DNA from: Nereocystis luetkeana
Taxonomy: Eukaryota > Sar > Phaeophyceae > Laminariales > Laminariaceae
DNA: 64,000 nucleotides
Reading direction: 5' to 3'
NCBI GenBank assembly: GCA_031213475.1
Contig: JARUPZ010000008.1
Location: 10,049,076 to 10,113,075 of the forward strand
Under the pieces are notes generated by a model. That model had not been told where the DNA came from. It did not search any database and saw nothing but the letters and a program-made list of their open reading frames with translations. The translations under genes were made by a program, and so were the position numbers. Of the stretch, positions 44,601-58,370 are shown in pieces (within the stretch, counting starts at the first letter, position 1; each line of letters opens with the position of its first letter).

Positions 44601-45069
44601 CCCCACACCTCAGAGAGTAGTTGTTCCGCTACCCTATCAAACGCGCCTACTGTATGGGCGAAGGCGGCCGCTATTAGCTCACCCATCAAGCAGTCGCAGG
44701 CTCGCACATATTAAAATTAGTCTGCGTATACATCCTGTGTACGTTACAGTATTCCGTTGCTGTTCACTTCTATGCAGCTGATAGCGATCTGAGGTGCACC
44801 GGTAGTCACTTGTAGGTACTGTAGAGTAGGATTGTTCACGTCACCAGCCGACTGATGAATCCTGTGGGGTGATTGTCGCCGGCCGAGCACTTCCATACTG
44901 CAAATCAGTGCTGTCCCTTTAAATTCCAGGCGTTGGACACTCACTGAATAAAACATACAACTTCATACACAGTCAATCCTGATAGCAAGCCATACTTGCG
45001 TGTCTGCGGCGTGCTCCACTACTCAAGCCTTCGTTCGTCTCATGTTTAATCGTTCGACCGTCTCACGCA

Positions 45070-45345
45070 ATGGGCAACCAGAGTGAAGCGTTGGGGGCCA
45101 TCCATCAGGATGTGAAGCTGATCCTGGATTGGTTGGAGGGTGCCTTGGAGGCGGGGCAGGAGATCGCGGTGAGACTGCCACCTGGCATTTACAATAATAA
45201 TAGCACGTTTCCCCCCCCCCTCCTTCAGCCTCTGCGCAATCAGCAGCCAGCACTGCTGAACAGCGACGCTACATACGAGAGGGTGGTTCGACCCCCTTGC
45301 AAACTTCCCCCCACACAGGAACTGCTTACAGCAGTAGTGTATTGA
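45070..45345 (+). CDS. Unit 4 version of the small gene, open without splicing
   Basis: In unit 4 the intervening segment is 150 bases long and has no in-frame stop, so a single 91-codon ORF runs from the same ATG to the same final stop. In the other units changes in the C run break that frame. Either the intron is real and its length is a multiple of three by chance here, or the segment was once coding and has been disrupted elsewhere. A private six-base AAT insertion contributes to the length. Confidence 0.35.
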   Translation: MGNQSEALGAIHQDVKLILDWLEGALEAGQEIAVRLPPGIYNNNSTFPPPLLQPLRNQQPALLNSDATYERVVRPPCKLPPTQELLTAVVY

Positions 45346-47881
45346 GGCCCAAAGAAGTCTTTTTTGCACCCCACCCGACCGGTCTCCTATTCTACCATGC
45401 CGTTGGGTAGGGCCAACAGAGGTGCTCATGTGCTCAAACAGGTCGGTCTCCCATCTTTTTATCGTCTGTGCTGGGAGGACTCTGGGAACAGTATAGGAGC
45501 TCCCTCCCTTAAAGCGAGATACGTTCGTCGTGATCTGTGTTCGTTTCCGGGAGTGATCTTACATCACATCGCCGTTGCTTCAAAACAAATCAGGGGTGTT
45601 TCATCGCTGAGATCCGAGAGATTTTGGGACTTGTCAAGGGGTGCCAGCCGGGCGGCGAGGTGGAAATGGTCGATATGGGAGTGGAACACTACCCAACCGA
45701 GTAAAGCTACTCTATCCCCGGGATGGGAAGAAGCCGGTGAGAAATGCAAACAAAAAACACTGCCTGTAGGTTGACGTAGTTGATCGTTTGTTTTTGTCGG
45801 CCGGGGGGAAACATCGCCCTCCTTCTTCTAGTAGGTATGTTTCATATGTCCTTGAAAGTTCCCATTGCATACTATTAATATTGTACTCCGCTTTTCTCAA
45901 ACGAAACCAATGCTGAACTGCACAACGTCAATGGGTGTCTAGTTGTCCGATTATCAGGAAATGTATACAAGCCGGTATGTTCGGCAGTACGGGGTCGGTC
46001 GCGCGGGAAATGAACGCTTTGTAGCTACCGCTGTTGAGCCATCCCACCACCCCCTCCTCGTACAGAATATACTGCTTACTTGACCTCTTCTGGGACACAG
46101 GGAATACGGGTTAATAAAGGAGACCTGCTTTATTGTCAACCTGGAGAACATATTTAGTGTGTTACCGCCTGGCAGTACCATGTTGTACGCACGTCGTGCT
46201 ATTCTGTCCTTGTAGCTCGGAGCTTCAATAATGTGCATCATCCTCCAAATCATGCGAGAGATTTGTGCACGACCAATGGTATGTACACTCGCCTGTTTCG
46301 TTTCGTCGTTCCCCTGCTCTCAAACCCCACGGAATTTAATAGAAGCACCCGGGGTTTTTGGTTTTTGTTTTTTTGGGTTTGTTCATGTGTCAAGGGGGAC
46401 GTGAAGGCTGGCACCATCAAGACCTCCCAGCCGAGAAAAAAAAAGTGCTCAGATGCAACTGAGCGTCTACTGTGCTCTGTTTCAGCAAGGCTGGTTGGCA
46501 CGGTGGGCTGTTCCAGCTTGGGTTCTCACGGGGCAGTTCGGCGGACTACCCTCCTACATTCGTAGCCGGGTTGGATAGTAGAGGGGAGGCGGGGAGTGGT
46601 CGTGGTTTGCGTCTTTTGATGGCGGAGCCAACAGCTCACGTTACTTGCAGACTGCCCATATTCCATGGCCATGACATATGACGATGCATACGTGTGTATC
46701 ACTCCACGCTTGACGCAGGCGCGATTAAATCCAAGTGTTCTAGAGGGTGAAGGTGCGCGTTGCGCGGGTTTCGTATGTATCATATACCCGACATAGTGTA
46801 GCCAGGTCAGATAGCCGCGTACCGAATGCCGCTTTCGCTGTGTCTACCTCTCTCGTTTGTGCCTGTCCCTGTCGCCTGTGACATCAACGACCGATCACCC
46901 ACCGGAAATAGTGCACGTAAGAAGCCCATGGAGCATGAAACCTCTCCCACCCGCCCACGAGGGGATGCATGACGACGAGTCACTGCTTCTCAGTACTATT
47001 AATAGTAGCCTACCAACACTGTACTGATTGGGGCGTTCCAAATGCCACTGGGAGGATAGAGCATAGAGCAGCAACGTCTTTTGTAAATACTCTCACTATA
47101 GTACAACCACACCCTTGCCATGAATAGCTACCTCGTGTGCGCTGCCGTTCCAAGGTTTGCCTGAGATTGTTTTAGGTATGAGCGTGTTCGCTGTATACTG
47201 GTATTATTTTGTGATGTCGAACTCCCGTACGTAGAACGGGATGTGCCAGGCAAGACTGGTGGTGCTTAGTGTATGCGCGGTGGCTGGTGGGCGGATAGGT
47301 TTTCCTGGAGTGGGATTTTGTAGATGATAAGGCGATGCACCTCGTTTCGACCGGCTTGTAAATTGAGTTGTGCTGTACCGAGGCTCGAGTTTATGATAGT
47401 GTGGATGCAGGGGTGTGTGGGTGCTCGAAGTATGCCAAATCTGTGATACTGCATGGTGGAGCTGTCCAGCACTCGTACGTCCTGTTACGTGACGATTGTT
47501 CGGGACTTAGAAGTCTTATTGTGAATATTAGGCGCATACGTATAATCAAACAATGATGATATTGTGCATGCTTTCAGGTGTCTTCTCCGGGAATCGCAGG
47601 CTGCGCTCTTTTTTTTGTTTTTGTTTTGTTTTTTAATCATCAATTTTACTTTCCAGCCTATTATAACTCGTAGGAGGTTTTACCCTCAAGGAGCTTCTGG
47701 ACAAGCCGTGGTGACACGTGTCTACCCTTCTCCCCCCCGGTACGTGCCTTCATTTTGTTTTTCGCGCATAGGGTGCAGCATTCCCACTGCTCGGCGATTT
47801 TCGTCGAATGTAGCTAACTCACGCTCTCGCATTTTCCGCTAGTCAATTTTAGTTTTATGCGAGAAAAATACCCTACGAGCA

Positions 47882-47958
47882 TGTACTCGGTGAGACTTGA
47901 ACCCACAAAATTAATCTTGATAGGCACGCGGACCACCTACCAAGCCACCGGGGACGCC
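47882..47958 (-). tRNA. tRNA-like element, unit 4
   Basis: Same element as in units 2 and 3. Unit 5 is truncated before this point, so four copies are seen in the window. Confidence 0.53.
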
Positions 47959-48442
47959 GGCACGCCCTCTGTATAGCAGATACTGGAACAACACTCGCGG
48001 CTCATACCACACATATTGCCGGTCTGTACCGTGGCCTGTTATGATGTATGCAATCCTGGTATACCAGTCCGTATATCATACCGGCGCCATTTACGGTATA
48101 TGTATTGGTGCGTTTTATCAATGAATGCGGACTGCATTTTGTTTGGGTACGTTAGGACATCTCTGCTTATGCACTGCGTGCAGTGCCATCGAAATGCTAT
48201 CAACCGCTCCACCGACCTACACTTCTTTTTCGCACACAAACTCAAACACGCCTCAACGTCCCGCAGGAAAACCCCGGGCGAACCTCAAATATGCCCATGT
48301 CGCTCTCCCGTCTTTGACCCCTGCCCCCTGCAGCCTTTCCTGCAAACGTCTTGATTCCTTACGCCTCTGTGTCCTTCTCCTTATTCCTCCAACTCCCCAC
48401 ATATCACCAGAGAGATCAGAAGACGGTCAAGAACCAGGCTGA

Positions 48443-48763
48443 CTATCTGTCAAGGCAGTCTGCCAACACGTCTCGATCGGTCTTACACTTCACGTATGTT
48501 GTCTGCCACAGCCGGTAGAAAAAACGCCTCATTCTCTGTGTCGAGACTTGGCTAAGGCGTAGGCGCTGGTGCACCCCAACATATCGCGCGGCCGCCCAGG
48601 ACCTCCAAAGCTCTATCAGAATATCCTGGCACGCATCCCCACCGATCGAAGCCGCCAGATGTTTTGTCAGAGCGTTCTGTCGCTCTTTACTGCTCGCCGG
48701 ATTCACCCGAGCGTGGTATATTGTATCGACCCGCACGGAGTCGATAAACTCTCTCTCTCTCTC
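48443..48763 (-). CDS. Terminal exon of 106 codons, unit 4
   Basis: Full-length copy with the same acceptor and stop as in unit 2 and one replacement (D to Y) that I could find. Confidence 0.48.
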   Translation of the reverse strand, partial: EREREFIDSVRVDTIYHARVNPASSKERQNALTKHLAASIGGDACQDILIELWRSWAAARYVGVHQRLRLSQVSTQRMRRFFYRLWQTTYVKCKTDRDVLADCLDR

Positions 48764-50130
48764 CTGCGACAAAGAAAACGGCGCACTCCATTCCCTCGGT
48801 CAGAATATTGGCCGCACACTATATCGTGGCGGAATAGCCCGCTGCCTGATCGCGTGGAAATCCATACCTCCCTACCTCCAGCCGTGACAGTCCAAGCAAG
48901 AGGCACGTATTTCAAGGTCAGTAGGATTCAGTTTGCGATTTGGAGGAAATCGGAAGGATGGGGGGTGTAGAGGATGGAGATAATGAAGCGGTTGGGGAAA
49001 GGGGAAGGAGGGGACGGGACAGGGTGCAGTGCCGAGGGGCGGCTGTTTCTCAAGAAACGACCCTACCTCCCCCTCCCCCCACCAAAACCTTTGCAACGAA
49101 TGCTTTCGTGCGACGCAACATTGAAGGGGTCATACACAGTTTCGTCTCTGCCAGCGCTGAACTCTCGATAGTGTCATCCCCCTCCCCTTATCTTCCCGTC
49201 TTCGTATGCGGAAATTCTCTTAGGCACTTTGCCCTCCCTTTCCCCCCCCTCTTCTCCACAAGTAGCCGGCATTTGCCATCTAACCCCTCTCAACCCCCCC
49301 CCCCCCCCCCCCGGATCAATACCCCCTGCCCCCAAATCAACACTCTACCAACCTGTCCCACGTCAACGAAGCCCCCCATCGCCAGTTATATGACTTTCTA
49401 TCCGGCGTTTCCCGAGTCGCAATCCCATTGGCCGAGTCTGCCCCCTCCCCCCACGCCTTCGGCCTACAGTGGGCGTAGGATGCGTGGCGGGAGTTGCCCC
49501 TTGTGTGAAAATCGAGGTGCCGCCGTACGTGGGAAGATAGGGTCCCACCCCAGGATAAGTAAATCGTTCCGTAAATCTGCAACTCCGGCGAACTGGGGAT
49601 GAGACCGGTCACCCCTCGGGTCGATGGCTCCCCGCGTGGTGTGTCAACTGCTCAACTGCTACCTCACTGGTTGATCCCTGATTGGCTAGGGTTCGGGGGG
49701 GAAGCGCCAACGGAGGAGGTTAAGGTACCACCCCCGAGTCACAAACGCTTTCTATACCTCTACAACCCGGACGACCTGGAGACGAAAACGGTGATCCTCT
49801 GGTTCGATACTGCCGCGCTATCAACCCCAACCCTACTCGGTGGTCGCTGCCTGGCTGAGATCTGGGATTAATGTACACAGCAAACCCCGCCCTAGAGGTG
49901 CACCAAGTTCAGTGACTTATAGTATCCTATAGATAGGGTCGTTGTGGATATAATATGGATCAGTTGCAGAATGTTGTAAACCGACAAGCCTCTGGATCGG
50001 AAATGCGTCCACGCTATCTGCACTGCACTACCCACAAAAAAGCTGATATTGCCAAAATCCCCGCGACAAAGACACTGAAATCACGTCTGGCGCCTTTTTT
50101 TCTCGAGGATTTTTCGTTTTTCCGCTCCAG

Positions 50131-50592
50131 CTCCGAACGTCTCTACCGAGCGAAAGTTTGTAGGGGCAGACATGAGCTCCTTGGTGCACTCTCGTGAGTG
50201 AGCCAAAGCGACAGCACTTTTCGTGTCCTCCTTCGGGGCGGATCTCGTCGCTAAATATAGGAAATGTGGTTCCAGGCGCTTGAATTTTCAGTTTCTTGTA
50301 CTACTTCAGTCGAAGGGTTTTTCTTGTGGAGAACAAGAAGCAGAAACGTACTCGTAGATTCTGGGTTCTCCTCCGGGGTCATTTTTCAGTAGAGAAAATG
50401 AGCTTGACGACAGCAGTAGTTCGAGAACCTAATTTTTCAAGCGCCTGGAACCACAATTCCCAACAACTTTAGCGACGAGGTCCACCCCAAAGGAGGACAC
50501 GAAAAGTGCTGTCGCTTCGGCACACTCACGAGAGTGCACTAAGAAGCTCATACATGCCCTGCTAAAGTTTGCCTCGATGGGAACGTTCGGAG
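50131..50592. repeat. Long imperfect inverted repeat, unit 5
   Basis: Same structure, with the right-arm allele of units 2 and 4. Confidence 0.88.
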
Positions 50593-53420
50593 CCAGAGGA
50601 GACACACAAAACGTCCTCGTACTAAAGACGGCGGCGGACGTGCTTCCAGTGTCTTTGTTGTTGGGACTTTTGTTTGTGTTTTGTGGACAGCACAACACAG
50701 GTGATGCATCTACAACTATAACACCCTGGTGACGAAAATGGTGACCTCCTCGGTTCGATACTTGCCCACACTTTGTGGAAGCCCCAATCCAATTGGCTGA
50801 TCCCTGAAGGGCCGAAGTTGCGTCGAGGTTCCACCGTACCCGGGGAGAATAATGACCGATTCCGGATACAAATTGTTCTGTACGGCTGCAAAAAAAGCAT
50901 TGCCGGCGAAAACGGCGCCCCCCCGGTTCGATACATCTCCACACGGTTTATGGAAACCCCAACCTTGCCGGCCAATCGCTGGTTGACTGGGACTCACAAG
51001 GACGGTCAAACCCGTGAAGGACGACAAGCAGCCAAACATACATGCCAATCAACCACAAGCAGGGCACCTAGTTACTGTACTTCGGTTTAGGATTTGGCGG
51101 CCGCCATGGGTGGTGGTCGAGTTAAACATATTTGTGCGCGGTGGTGACCTCAAATTCGGAGCAGGGGGAATGATTGTTGGCGTAGTGTGCACCAGGTACA
51201 TATATAGAATACGTACCAGGTAAGGCATCCACGAGGCAGTTTACAGCTATGGTATCTGCTACTGTCTCTGAAAGTGGACGCGCCAGAATAACCAAATCAA
51301 TCCATTCGATGCTGTCATCCATTTGCGAGAAGATCCGCCTCACGAGCGGCTCTTAGTAGAAGACAGCTCACCCTTCATGCGACTCGACGAACACCACAAG
51401 GCGCTTCGCCCCTGGTGCAAGCAATGTCTGCGAGGTGGGTGAAAAACCCACATGCTCCGTGATAAGGGTAGCGTTTTGTGTGATCCAGATCATTCTCCAT
51501 AGATAGACGCATCCCTCGGTGCTTGCACCCTCGTCTTGACCAAGAGAAAATCAGAAAACCTAGGGGCATTGTTTCCGAGGTGGCGTGGTATCATTCGCCT
51601 CCTACATACGGTACTCGTTTCTCATAAGCTCGCCATCCGACAAAGTGTAGCCGCATGAGCTGTAACGTCGCGCATATGCACCCCCTGAGATAGAGAACAC
51701 CTAGGCAAATGACAAAACAGGGAACCCTGGTACGATAGACTGCACACGTGCTCCGATTCCGTGTTATCTACATATTGATGGCAACATATTACAGCAATCA
51801 CAACCAAGATTTCCAGGTCGGGAATCACGAAGAAAGGAAAGCGTCGCGAACGAACATCGCCACGACTGGTTTCGGCGGATCGGTTTGAAGTTTCAGGGAG
51901 TGGGTGAAGGAAATCGCGAGGAGGAAACGTCTACAAAATTCTTCAACCTGTTGAAAAAGTTCGAAGAGGAAGGGGGGGGGGGGGATGGGGGGATAAAACA
52001 TTGGGGACACCCAAGCCTCACGAGGTGATCGGCCTTCCTAGAAAGAAGAGTTGGGAATAACTGAGACACAGGGTTCTGTCGAGGGAGAAATATCGAAACA
52101 CCGTGACCAGTGTCCAGAGGGGGCCCGACAATCGTCTATGTGTGCTTGCAAACTTTGGCGAATATAGGCTACCCTGAAATTATTGCGCAATACAGCCATA
52201 CCTGGTATCCGTTTCGAGGGATTTCAGAAGAACGGGAATAATAGAGGCTACACTGAAATTATTGCGCAATACATTTTCTCAAATACGAAACCAGGCCTAT
52301 TGGGCCAGTATTACCTCGGTTTCGTATGACAGGGCAGAGCCGGTACTGGTGCACCTTGTTGTGGTGAGTATGAAGCCACCACGATTCGGCCTCCGCTGAA
52401 AATAGTAGCTTTAGCGGCAGAACCATGCCATGACACAGCCGGGGTGGAGTAAATGCCCTTTACGGGTGGTGCCTTAATATCCGAGCTCAGCACATCAGGG
52501 GCTCAACGTCTCTATTCACCCGAAACATGGGCTCCGAACAACGTTTTGTTCGCGCGCAGCCCGACGAGCAGCTATATACACTTCGGTGTACTGTGCAAGC
52601 TGCACTTCTGAAATATGTGCAGAGATATTATTGCTGATGATGGTGAAATAATCGCAGTAGCCGGTATACTATTAGGGGCTCACTTGAGCAGCTCGACCGA
52701 TAAGAAACTATTGCCTCGGAATGAAAATAGTGGTACCGCTACCGTGGCATTGCTATTGATAGGGGGATACTGCTGTGGTAGCGGCGTGGATATAGAGTAG
52801 TTTGGGGTACATAGAGGATGGTCGCCTGGTACCAACAGCTCTCAATATCCGTCCTTCGGATGTTATTGTTTGGTGGAAAACACAGCACCCACAGGCAAAC
52901 CGGAGAGTCATACGTGGATGAACTTGTTTTTTCAACAAAGAAGAGAAACAACAACCTTGCCATACACTAAAAAGAGCCGAAAACTAAAGTATTTTTCCTG
53001 TGCCTCCTCGCCTTCCCCGATAGATTGGACCCGATTATGTTTTCTTCTCAATTATAGTTATGATTTTGATTTTTTCTTTTTACTTCTTTATGCATCTTGT
53101 TCTGCACAAGTTATCTTGTATGTACGCCTGAGTGCGTTGAACAATAGCTGCACACGATATCCCACCCTATTTTCAAGTAGCTTGGTGCAGTTCATTCGGT
53201 GGGGTTGACGGGCAATCAGCATACATGCGTGACCATGTTCATCAGTACATACGTCTCGTTTCATTTTTTTCACGTTTATTTTCTTGATTTGGCCCGTCTG
53301 CTATTGGGGCGGGACCTGCTCTGAACCGTGCGTCCTGCATGTAGCTAATGCTACGCAACGTTTCATGCACGAGTGATGGACGTTTGTATGCAGTCTGTTT
53401 CTCGTTAATTGATACCAGTA

Positions 53421-53981
53421 TTATTTGGCGGCGTGCTGCACATACAGTGCTTGGGTGTCAATTACGACAAGTACCCCCCCCCCCCTCCCCCTATTATATA
53501 TACAGTAGGTTGGGTTGGCGTCGGTTGGCAGTAACACTATTGCATGAAACATGACGCCCACAACGTGAGCTAGAATACCAGGGCACCTTAATTGTTTCAT
53601 TTTTTGTCGGTCGGACACAGCTGGCGATCGAGGTTGGAATATGTGTCCGGGGTGGAAAATTATTGTTCCTGACGAGGGGAATGCTCGTATCGCGTAGTGT
53701 TCATGGCGAGTCAAACACGTGGTAGTTACATACCTGTGGTACCCCCATAGCTGCCTCTGGAAAAGACCACGCCGGAAAACGGAGCAAGTCATTAACGCTG
53801 GCATCCATATGCAAGTCCGCCTCACCAGCGGTCCTGGGTAAGATGCAACCCATTCTTCATGGGACTCGCTGAACACCTTACGACGCCTCGCGCTCGGTGC
53901 AAGCAATCTGTGCCTGGTCGGTGAAACCTCGACGCACTCCGTCCCGGAATTAATTGTAAAGATGCGAGGGTCTATGGTCAT
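53421..53981 (-). CDS. 186-codon-type minus ORF, unit 5
   Basis: Identical to the unit 4 protein as far as I can see; both lie in the block that these two units share almost without difference. Confidence 0.42.
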   Translation of the reverse strand: MTIDPRIFTINSGTECVEVSPTRHRLLAPSARRRKVFSESHEEWVASYPGPLVRRTCIWMPALMTCSVFRRGLFQRQLWGYHRYVTTTCLTRHEHYAIRAFPSSGTIIFHPGHIFQPRSPAVSDRQKMKQLRCPGILAHVVGVMFHAIVLLPTDANPTYCIYNRGRGGGVLVVIDTQALYVQHAAK

Positions 53982-56900
53982 ACGACTCGGCCATGCATGA
54001 TATCGAGTACACCCCTCCCCACCTCCTTGCGCAATACGGAAATTGTATGTTGTAGAACGCCATTATTAGGGACACCCAATAATTGAGAGGTTGTCGACAC
54101 CTTGTAAGTTTTATTGCATACATACATCGTTCAACGTCTACAAAAGGAGTCTGACACGCCCGCACCGTGCAAAGAGGGATGACCCAGCCACCTGTACTAG
54201 GTCGACAAACGAGGCTTGATAAAACGTGAGTCTACAGTGCCCTTCTTCATCAAAGAGGTTGCTACTGTGTAGTAGCCGCTGTGATATCTATCATCGGGAA
54301 ACACACACCCACACCCGGTAGCAGAGGCTCGAGCCACTACCGACGACGTCGATTGGTAGTGCCTCGCAGGAAGGATTATTTGTGTAGAATATTCTTGAGA
54401 CTCTAGATTTATTTGCCGAATCGTCTATGCCCCGTAATAGGTACGAGTGCCAGGTATGAATATGCGATTTAGGGATTTCACTCTGCAGCAATGACGAATG
54501 AAACATTCTCCATGGGGCAACGGTCGGATACGACCTATCTACAAAATGCGGTGGAATTCTCGGTCAAACATAACATCGGCCACCACGGCAAAATCAGTCA
54601 TCTATTTTTCACGGTATGATATACGCTGTACACCATGGTCGACGCTCGATTTTCAAGATAACATTCGATGTGCCCTGCACCCACATCAAAGAAGCGCAGC
54701 ACTACCACGACAAGCCAGCACGCCGCCTGTCTGTGTGCTCCAGCCGTCGACCGCGTCACCCCTACCAAGAAACAGCTGCCACCACAACGCCAGACAACCA
54801 CCACACCGATTCCAGTGCTGTAGTCACAAAGGAATGCTCTACGCACAGAATACCAACAACCTCGACACCATTCCTGCATCCGGTATCTGGTATTTGGTAT
54901 CTCGAATCGCGCCCGAGCCTCTCCACAGCACAACATCACCAGCATCACCAGCCAGCAGCAACGGCAAGGCGGAGACTGGTGCACGACACGATCGCTGCTG
55001 TTATGCTCGCCGGGCCATCATCTGCATCCGAGGGGGACATCAATCAGTGAACACAAAAATAGTCGGACGAAACCGGACATACCTGAGGTAGAGTATGCTG
55101 ACAAATGTTATCTGCGAATTCAGACCGGCTGACATCGGGGTCGTCAGACATCGATACTGCTATATCATACCATATTACGTTCCAGCACATACCCTGTATT
55201 CATAGTGCGACACAGCGATACCAGCTTACAATCAGGAAGCTGGACGTTTTCGTATTTATTTATTCGGGAAAGGGTGCCCTTTCTAGGCTGTACTCTGCAA
55301 CACAGCAACTTCAGTATCATTTTCGCGTCGTAAGTCCCAGCCTGTTTTTCTTAGTGTTCGCACTGTTACATGACTCACCATGCTACTACCCTTCGAGGAG
55401 GATAGGCGGCCTGTACTGGGTGGTGTGAGGGATACCGGCAGCCTGTAGGATGGGTACACGGCCTTTGGTATAACTTTGCCCGTGAATGTAAGAAACGCGT
55501 ATTCAGTCCACGAACAATCAGGCGAACCTTCTATTTCCGACATAGGGGTTCATACCGTCAATGACCGTTTCGCATGTTTTTGGATTTTGGATCTTGGGTT
55601 TTGGGATCTTGGGTTTTCGAATCCTCATCCAGCTTGACCAATGAGTGGAAAACACGTATCATACTGATGGTTCGGGATGTTTCATTGACCAACACAATCC
55701 CGAGGGTTTTCATTGACCCGCTTCCGTTCGTTTTTTCTTGCGCACCCTCCAGCCCTGCCGAAGTGCACAAAGCCCCTGCGTACTCAGCACCAGATACAAC
55801 AACAGAAGCACCATCTCACCGGAGTGTCATCACCGTCACCCATCGCGCCCGCCGACGACCCGCCTGCAAACTATTTCTCCTGTACCTGTGTCAAGCGAGC
55901 TCCACCCACTGCCTGCAAGACGCTCAAGCATACAGCGCGCTCTTCCCAATCTCGAGCTCTCTGCACCAACGGCAGTGTTCTTGGGTTCTGCAAATTCCTC
56001 CACACCAGACAGCGGGAGCCACAGTCTTCTCCGGTGCTTTTGAAGGGATAGACGGTCCACTGCAGCGGCGTAGAACCGCGGCCTTTGCACCGCTGGGTAT
56101 CCACAGCAGTTTCCTTCACAGTGACACCACCGGTCTTCTCCATCATCCGTGCTTTGTGCAGCATCATCGGCAGGCATCCATACGCATAGCGCTCGTCGCA
56201 GAAGCAAGGAACACCACCAATCTCGACAGCGGTGTTTCCTCGAAAACTCAAAGGCGTTATTCACAGCATCGACCAGCACAACACCAACAGCGTCTTCACC
56301 GCTTGTTCTTCACCCGGTCTTTCTACGGCGAGCACCGAACGGTCTGATAGTGCTCAGGTGCTGCATTGCTCTACCCCCAGCAACCTACTACTGTCTTCTG
56401 CAGCCCAGCACTCTTGGCAGCTGTAGCCGTCTACCTGGTACAGTGCAACGGTGTTGGCGGAAGATGACTTTGATCGGGGCGTTGTCCGCGTGGTCCTTGT
56501 GGAAGTTCGAGATGGAGCTCTCGTACAGCACGATGGTGAAAGAGACCTGGTGGCTCGATCTGGACTTCTTGATAGAGCTTAAGTACTACCTCAAGGGCCG
56601 AGCGGTGAGTACACGAACAGCAGGCCTGGAGATCGAGCAACATGTTTTTCAATCTATTGCGCGCCAGGTTTTTCATCCTTCGTGTTTGTTGCGCTGTGCT
56701 GGAAGCTGAGATGCCAGTGCCAGGAGGAACTGGTTCAAGGTCCGTTTTACGAATACTAATCTGTCGTTGAATGTAAGGGCCAGAGGCAAGCGCAATCCGC
56801 TACCCCGTAGGTTGGATTGGTTGTGAGTTGTGAGCGAGACGTAGGAGGTCGTGAAGTGATCCAGAATGTGTTTTGTGCCCAACATAGCTGCCTTTACTTA

Positions 56901-58370
56901 TTACTTCAGTAGTTTTCGGCACAACCCGAACAAGCGTCGAACAACACCAATACACAAAGCTGGGTTTGGCGGCCACCCCACACCTCAGAGAGTAGTTGTT
57001 CCGCTACCCTATCAAACGCGCCTACTGTATGGGCAAAGGCGGCCGCTATTAGCTCACCCATCAAGCAGTCGCAGGCTCGCACATATTAAAATTAGTCTGC
57101 GTATACATCCTGTGTACGGTACAGTATTCCGTTGCTGTTCACTTCTATGCAGCTGATAGCGATCTGAGGTGCACCGGTAGTCACTTACTTGTAGGTACTG
57201 TAGAGTAGGATCGTACACGGCACCAGCCGACTGATGAATCCTGTGGGGTGATTGTCGCCGGCCAAGAACTTCCATACTGCTAATCAGTGCTGTCCCTTTA
57301 AATTCCAGGCGTTGGACACTCACTGAATAAAACATACAACTTCATACACAGTCAATCCTGATAGCAGGCAATACTTGCGTGTCTGCGGCGTGCTCCACTA
57401 CTCAAGCCTTCGTTCGTCTCATGTTGAATCGTTCGACCGTCTCACGCAATGGGCAACCAGAGTGAAGCGTTGGGGGCCATCCAGCAGGATGTGAAGCTGA
57501 TCCTGGATTGGTTGGAGGGTGCCTTGGAGGCGGGGCAGGAGATCGCGGTGAGGCTGCCACCTGGCATTTACAATAGCACGTCCCCCCCCCCCCCCCTCCA
57601 GCCTCTGCGCAATCAGCAGCCAGCACTGCTGAACAGCGACGCTACATACGAGAGGGTGGTTCGACCCCCTTGCTAACTTCCCCTCACACAGAAACTGCTG
57701 ACAGCAGTAGAGTATTGAGGCCCACAGAGGTCTTTTTTGCACCCCACCCGACCGGTCTCCTATTCTACCATGCCGTTGGGTAGGGCCAACAGAGGTGCTC
57801 ATGTGCTCAAACAGGTCGGTCTCCCATTTTTTTATCGTCTGTGCTGGGAGGACTCTGGGAACAGTATAGGAACTCCTTCCCTCAAAGCGAGATACGTTCG
57901 TCGTGATCTGTGTTCGTTTCCGGGAGTGATCTTACATCACATCGCCGTTGCTTCAAAACAAATTAGGGGTGTTTCATCGCTGAGATCCGAGAGATTTTGG
58001 GACTTGTCAAGGGGTGCCAGCCGGGCGGCGAGGTGGAAATGGTCGATATGGGAGTGGAACACTACCCAACCGAGTAAAGCTACTCTATCCCCGGGATGGG
58101 AAGAAGCCGGTGAGAAATGCAAACAAAAAACACTGCCTGTAGGTTGACGTGGTTGATCGTTTGTTTTTGTCGGCCGGGAGGGCCCATCGCCCTCCTTCTA
58201 GTAGGTATGTTTCATATGTCCTTGAAAGTTCCCATTGCATACAATTGTACTCCTCTTTTCTCCAACGAAATCAATGCTGAACTGCACAATCTCAGTGTGT
58301 GTCTAGTTGTCCGATTATCAGGAAATGTATACAAGCCAGTGTGTTCGGCATTACGGGGTCGGTCGCGCGG

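Larger units (their letters stand above)
37148..49519 (+). repeat. Array unit 4 (complete)
   Basis: Full unit, 12372 bases. From about 38750 to 43990 it is almost identical to unit 5 (about 51130-56330), whereas its first ~1 kb is closer to units 1 and 3. It carries private short insertions near 44546, 45195 and 45873. Confidence 0.95.
1..58370. repeat. Tandem array of ~12.4 kb units, running off the left edge
   Basis: The same sequence recurs in the same orientation with starts at 435, 12407, 24757, 37148 and 49520, giving periods of 11972, 12350, 12391 and 12372 bases. Units align end to end with only scattered substitutions, short indels and homopolymer length changes. Unit boundaries here are arbitrary; I placed them at the right breakpoint of the inversion seen in unit 1 (the CCGCCGTACG motif). 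The left end lies outside the window; the right end is an abrupt loss of identity at about 58370. I recognise no rRNA, telomeric or retroelement sequence that would name the array. A large segmental tandem duplication carrying gene fragments is the plainest reading. Confidence 0.97.
49520..58370 (+). repeat. Array unit 5 (truncated at the array edge)
   Basis: Follows the unit sequence for about 8.85 kb, then identity drops sharply after the CGGTCGCGCGG motif at about 58360-58370. The remaining ~3.5 kb of the unit is present only as a strongly diverged version (58371 to about 60000) or is missing. Confidence 0.93.

Noticed and set aside
1-58370. Array as LTR retrotransposons or another autonomous transposon
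   Set aside because: No reverse transcriptase, integrase, protease or transposase motif is visible in any frame, and no terminal repeats bound the unit; repetition is simply tandem.
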